Positions 62,227 to 64,000 of a stretch of DNA of 64,000 nt are shown in pieces; within the stretch, counting starts at the first letter, position 1, and the number at the start of each line of letters is the position of its first letter. The notes under the pieces are model-generated. The model made no database searches. It was not told the origin of the DNA and worked only from the letters and a program-made list of their open reading frames with translations. The stretch is from Liquidambar formosana (Eukaryota; Streptophyta; Magnoliopsida; Saxifragales; Altingiaceae): positions 4,732,607-4,796,606 of the forward strand of contig CM077834.1 in NCBI GenBank assembly GCA_039720395.1, read 5' to 3'. Made by a program: the position numbers and the translations under genes.

Positions 62227-64000
62227 ATGGACAAAGGCGGAGCAGGAGGAGGAAGAGGAAGAGGAGGAGAAGGACTCTCCATTGATTGTGATCCAACCAA
62301 GTTCTTTATCATTTCCAAGCCAACCGCCATCGATTCTTACGTAAAATCTAATCATAGTACTACGTGGAATAAGCGTGATATCATGGTCGATTTTCGAGAT
62401 GGTGATCAGTTTTCTCCGGCGAAATCCGGTGGGAAACGGGTGGTCAATGAGATGGACTTCTTTTCGGATAAGAGTTTTTCGAAAGAATCGTCGAGTGTAG
62501 AGGTGAAGAAAGAGAGTGCACATGATGGGGTGGCACAAGGGTCAGAAATATTGGACGTAAGTGTATGCTAAACATCTTACTTCTTTCCTTCGATCGCGCG
62601 AGCTCTTTGTTTTTATTGAAACGTAGTACAAATTTTAGTGATGTTTATCGTTTTTTTCTCGACTATAGACAGGTTTGAATCTCCTTACCAGGAACAATAG
62701 TAGTGACAAATCAACGGTAGATGATGGCGCATCATCTAACATTGAAGAAAAGCTAACCATGAGTAAGGTATGCATGATAGTTTTTTGTTTTTTGCTTTTT
62801 TTTTTTCCCATCTGGGTATGAATGATCTCTCATTTTTGTTCTGTTTTAAGAATACCCATAAATAAAGTTTTTTTTTTTTTAAAAAAAGAAAGAAAGAAAA
62901 AGGAATACCCATAAAAGGTTTTTGCTTAATTGGTGCAGTTGCAAGTGCTAAAGGCTGAGCTGAACCGGATGAGAACAGAAAATCAACGATTAAGAGGTAT
63001 GCTTAATCAGGTGAACAATAACTACAATGCCCTACAGATGAATCTTGTAACACTGATGCAGCGGCCACAGAATTTAAAAGCCAAAACCACAGAGGAACAC
63101 ACGGTACGTAATTAATTAATGTCTTTAATTATACTATAATTAAGCATCTTCACATATATCAAGATATCTTATTATAGAAATTATTAATTTTTTTTTTTTT
63201 AATGGGCTTGTTTTAGATGATTGATGCAACACTGGGAGAGAAGAATCATATGGTTCCGAGGCAATTCATGGATATGGGTCGAGCTGCAGCCATGGCACAA
63301 AAGGATGAGCCTTCACAATCTTCATCAGAAAGCAAATACCGGGAATGTTCTAAATCACCTAAAAATATTGTAGAATCGGGGTCTATGGAGTATAAGACGC
63401 AGAAGGAAAATACTGGTAATGAAATCATTCCATTTGATCCAAATAGGAGTGATTCTAGGGGGAGTGGAAGAACTGAAAGAGAAGATAGCCCTGACCAAAC
63501 ATTTCAAGGCTGGGTTCCAAACAAAGTCCCTAAATTTAATACTTCTAGGGACGATGATCATCAAGCCACAGAACCCATGTCCATGATGAGGAGAGCCCGT
63601 GTCTCCGTTCGAGCACGTTCAGAGGCATCTATGGTAAGTATCAAGAGGTTAAAATGTTAAATATTTGATTAGAGAGTGGTCTGTCTCTATTGGTCTTATA
63701 TACTCCATTCAGTCCATTTTATATACTACTTCATCACTCCATTCAATTATGCCGATGCTGATGTGTGATCTTGAATTTTCCCCCTGATCCCCATCTTATC
63801 CAAAGATATTAAAAAAAAAAAGAAAAAAAAGGGGAGTTTGATTAGGGGAAGAAAGACACTTGACACAAGTAATTGAAATAATTCCACTAGCCTCTATTTT
63901 TTTTCTTTGAAGTTGCATGTCAAATTCGATAAACTGATTAACCCTAAAAACAGATCTCTGATGGATGCCAATGGAGAAAGTATGGGCAGAAGATGGCGAA
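62227..64000 (+). CDS. WRKY transcription factor, group IIb (WRKY6/31/42-like), 5' part
   Basis: Nuclear DNA-binding regulator of stress, defence or nutrient responses. Exons seen: 62227-62556, 62669-62767, 62939-63103, 63217-63633 and 63954 to the window edge, all in phase with GT-AG junctions. The N-terminus has the acidic VNEMDFFSDK motif of the WRKY6/31/42 branch. Exon 3 encodes the group IIb leucine-zipper-like coil (LQVLKAELNRMRTENQRLRG). Exon 4 ends MMRRARVSVRARSEASM, the conserved lead-in. Exon 5 begins ISDGCQWRKYGQKMA at codon 338, so the window stops inside the WRKY domain and the zinc finger lies beyond it. The start ATG at 62227 is the only in-frame one near the family's usual N-terminus. 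No frame break in the visible 352 codons. Confidence 0.93.

Overview
This window is nuclear DNA of a flowering plant, most likely a eudicot. It is AT-rich, its genes are split by long AT-rich GT-AG introns, and it carries plant-type LTR elements, LINEs, SINEs and MITEs. Several proteins are plant-specific or plant-typed: STIG1-like, cytochrome b561/DOMON and a group IIb WRKY. I cannot name the species from sequence alone.

Layout, left to right. (1) 643-7051, minus: a complete seven-exon gene for the PLP homeostasis protein (PLPBP/YggS family, 245 aa). Its last intron holds a young 2.98-kb LTR retrotransposon (950-3930) in antisense orientation. The element encodes Gag, protease and a chromodomain but no reverse transcriptase, RNase H or integrase core, and its LTRs carry a dense array of heat-shock-element-like motifs. 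(2) 8659-10631, minus: a DOMON plus cytochrome b561 gene with a frame break and an in-frame stop. (3) 16251-16754, minus: an intronless STIG1-like secreted cysteine-rich protein. (4) 21275-38695, plus: a 23-exon gene for the plant VPS35L (C16orf62/UPF0505) homologue, the large subunit of the Retriever endosomal recycling complex. Its introns hold LINE and TRIM debris and its exons hold several single-base frame breaks. (5) 40563-45426, plus: an SFSWAP-like splicing regulator with two SURP domains and an RS-like tail; it has one frame break and a possible poison exon in intron 1. (6) 45427-61780: a gene-poor repeat district with a tandem 2-kb duplication (about 49564-55014) carrying nested MITE-like and LINE insertions, SINEs and short tandem duplications. 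(7) 62227-64000 and beyond, plus: the 5' part of a group IIb WRKY gene (WRKY6/31/42-like), cut by the window edge inside the WRKY domain, with a cluster of W-boxes upstream.

The genes do not form a pathway; this is ordinary plant gene order. Two things stand out. One is the putatively heat-responsive, non-autonomous Gag-Pro-chromodomain retrotransposon in the PLPBP intron. The other is a run of +1-type frame breaks in four otherwise well-conserved loci, which may be an assembly artefact as easily as real gene decay. All identifications come from reading translated motifs; no database search was run.
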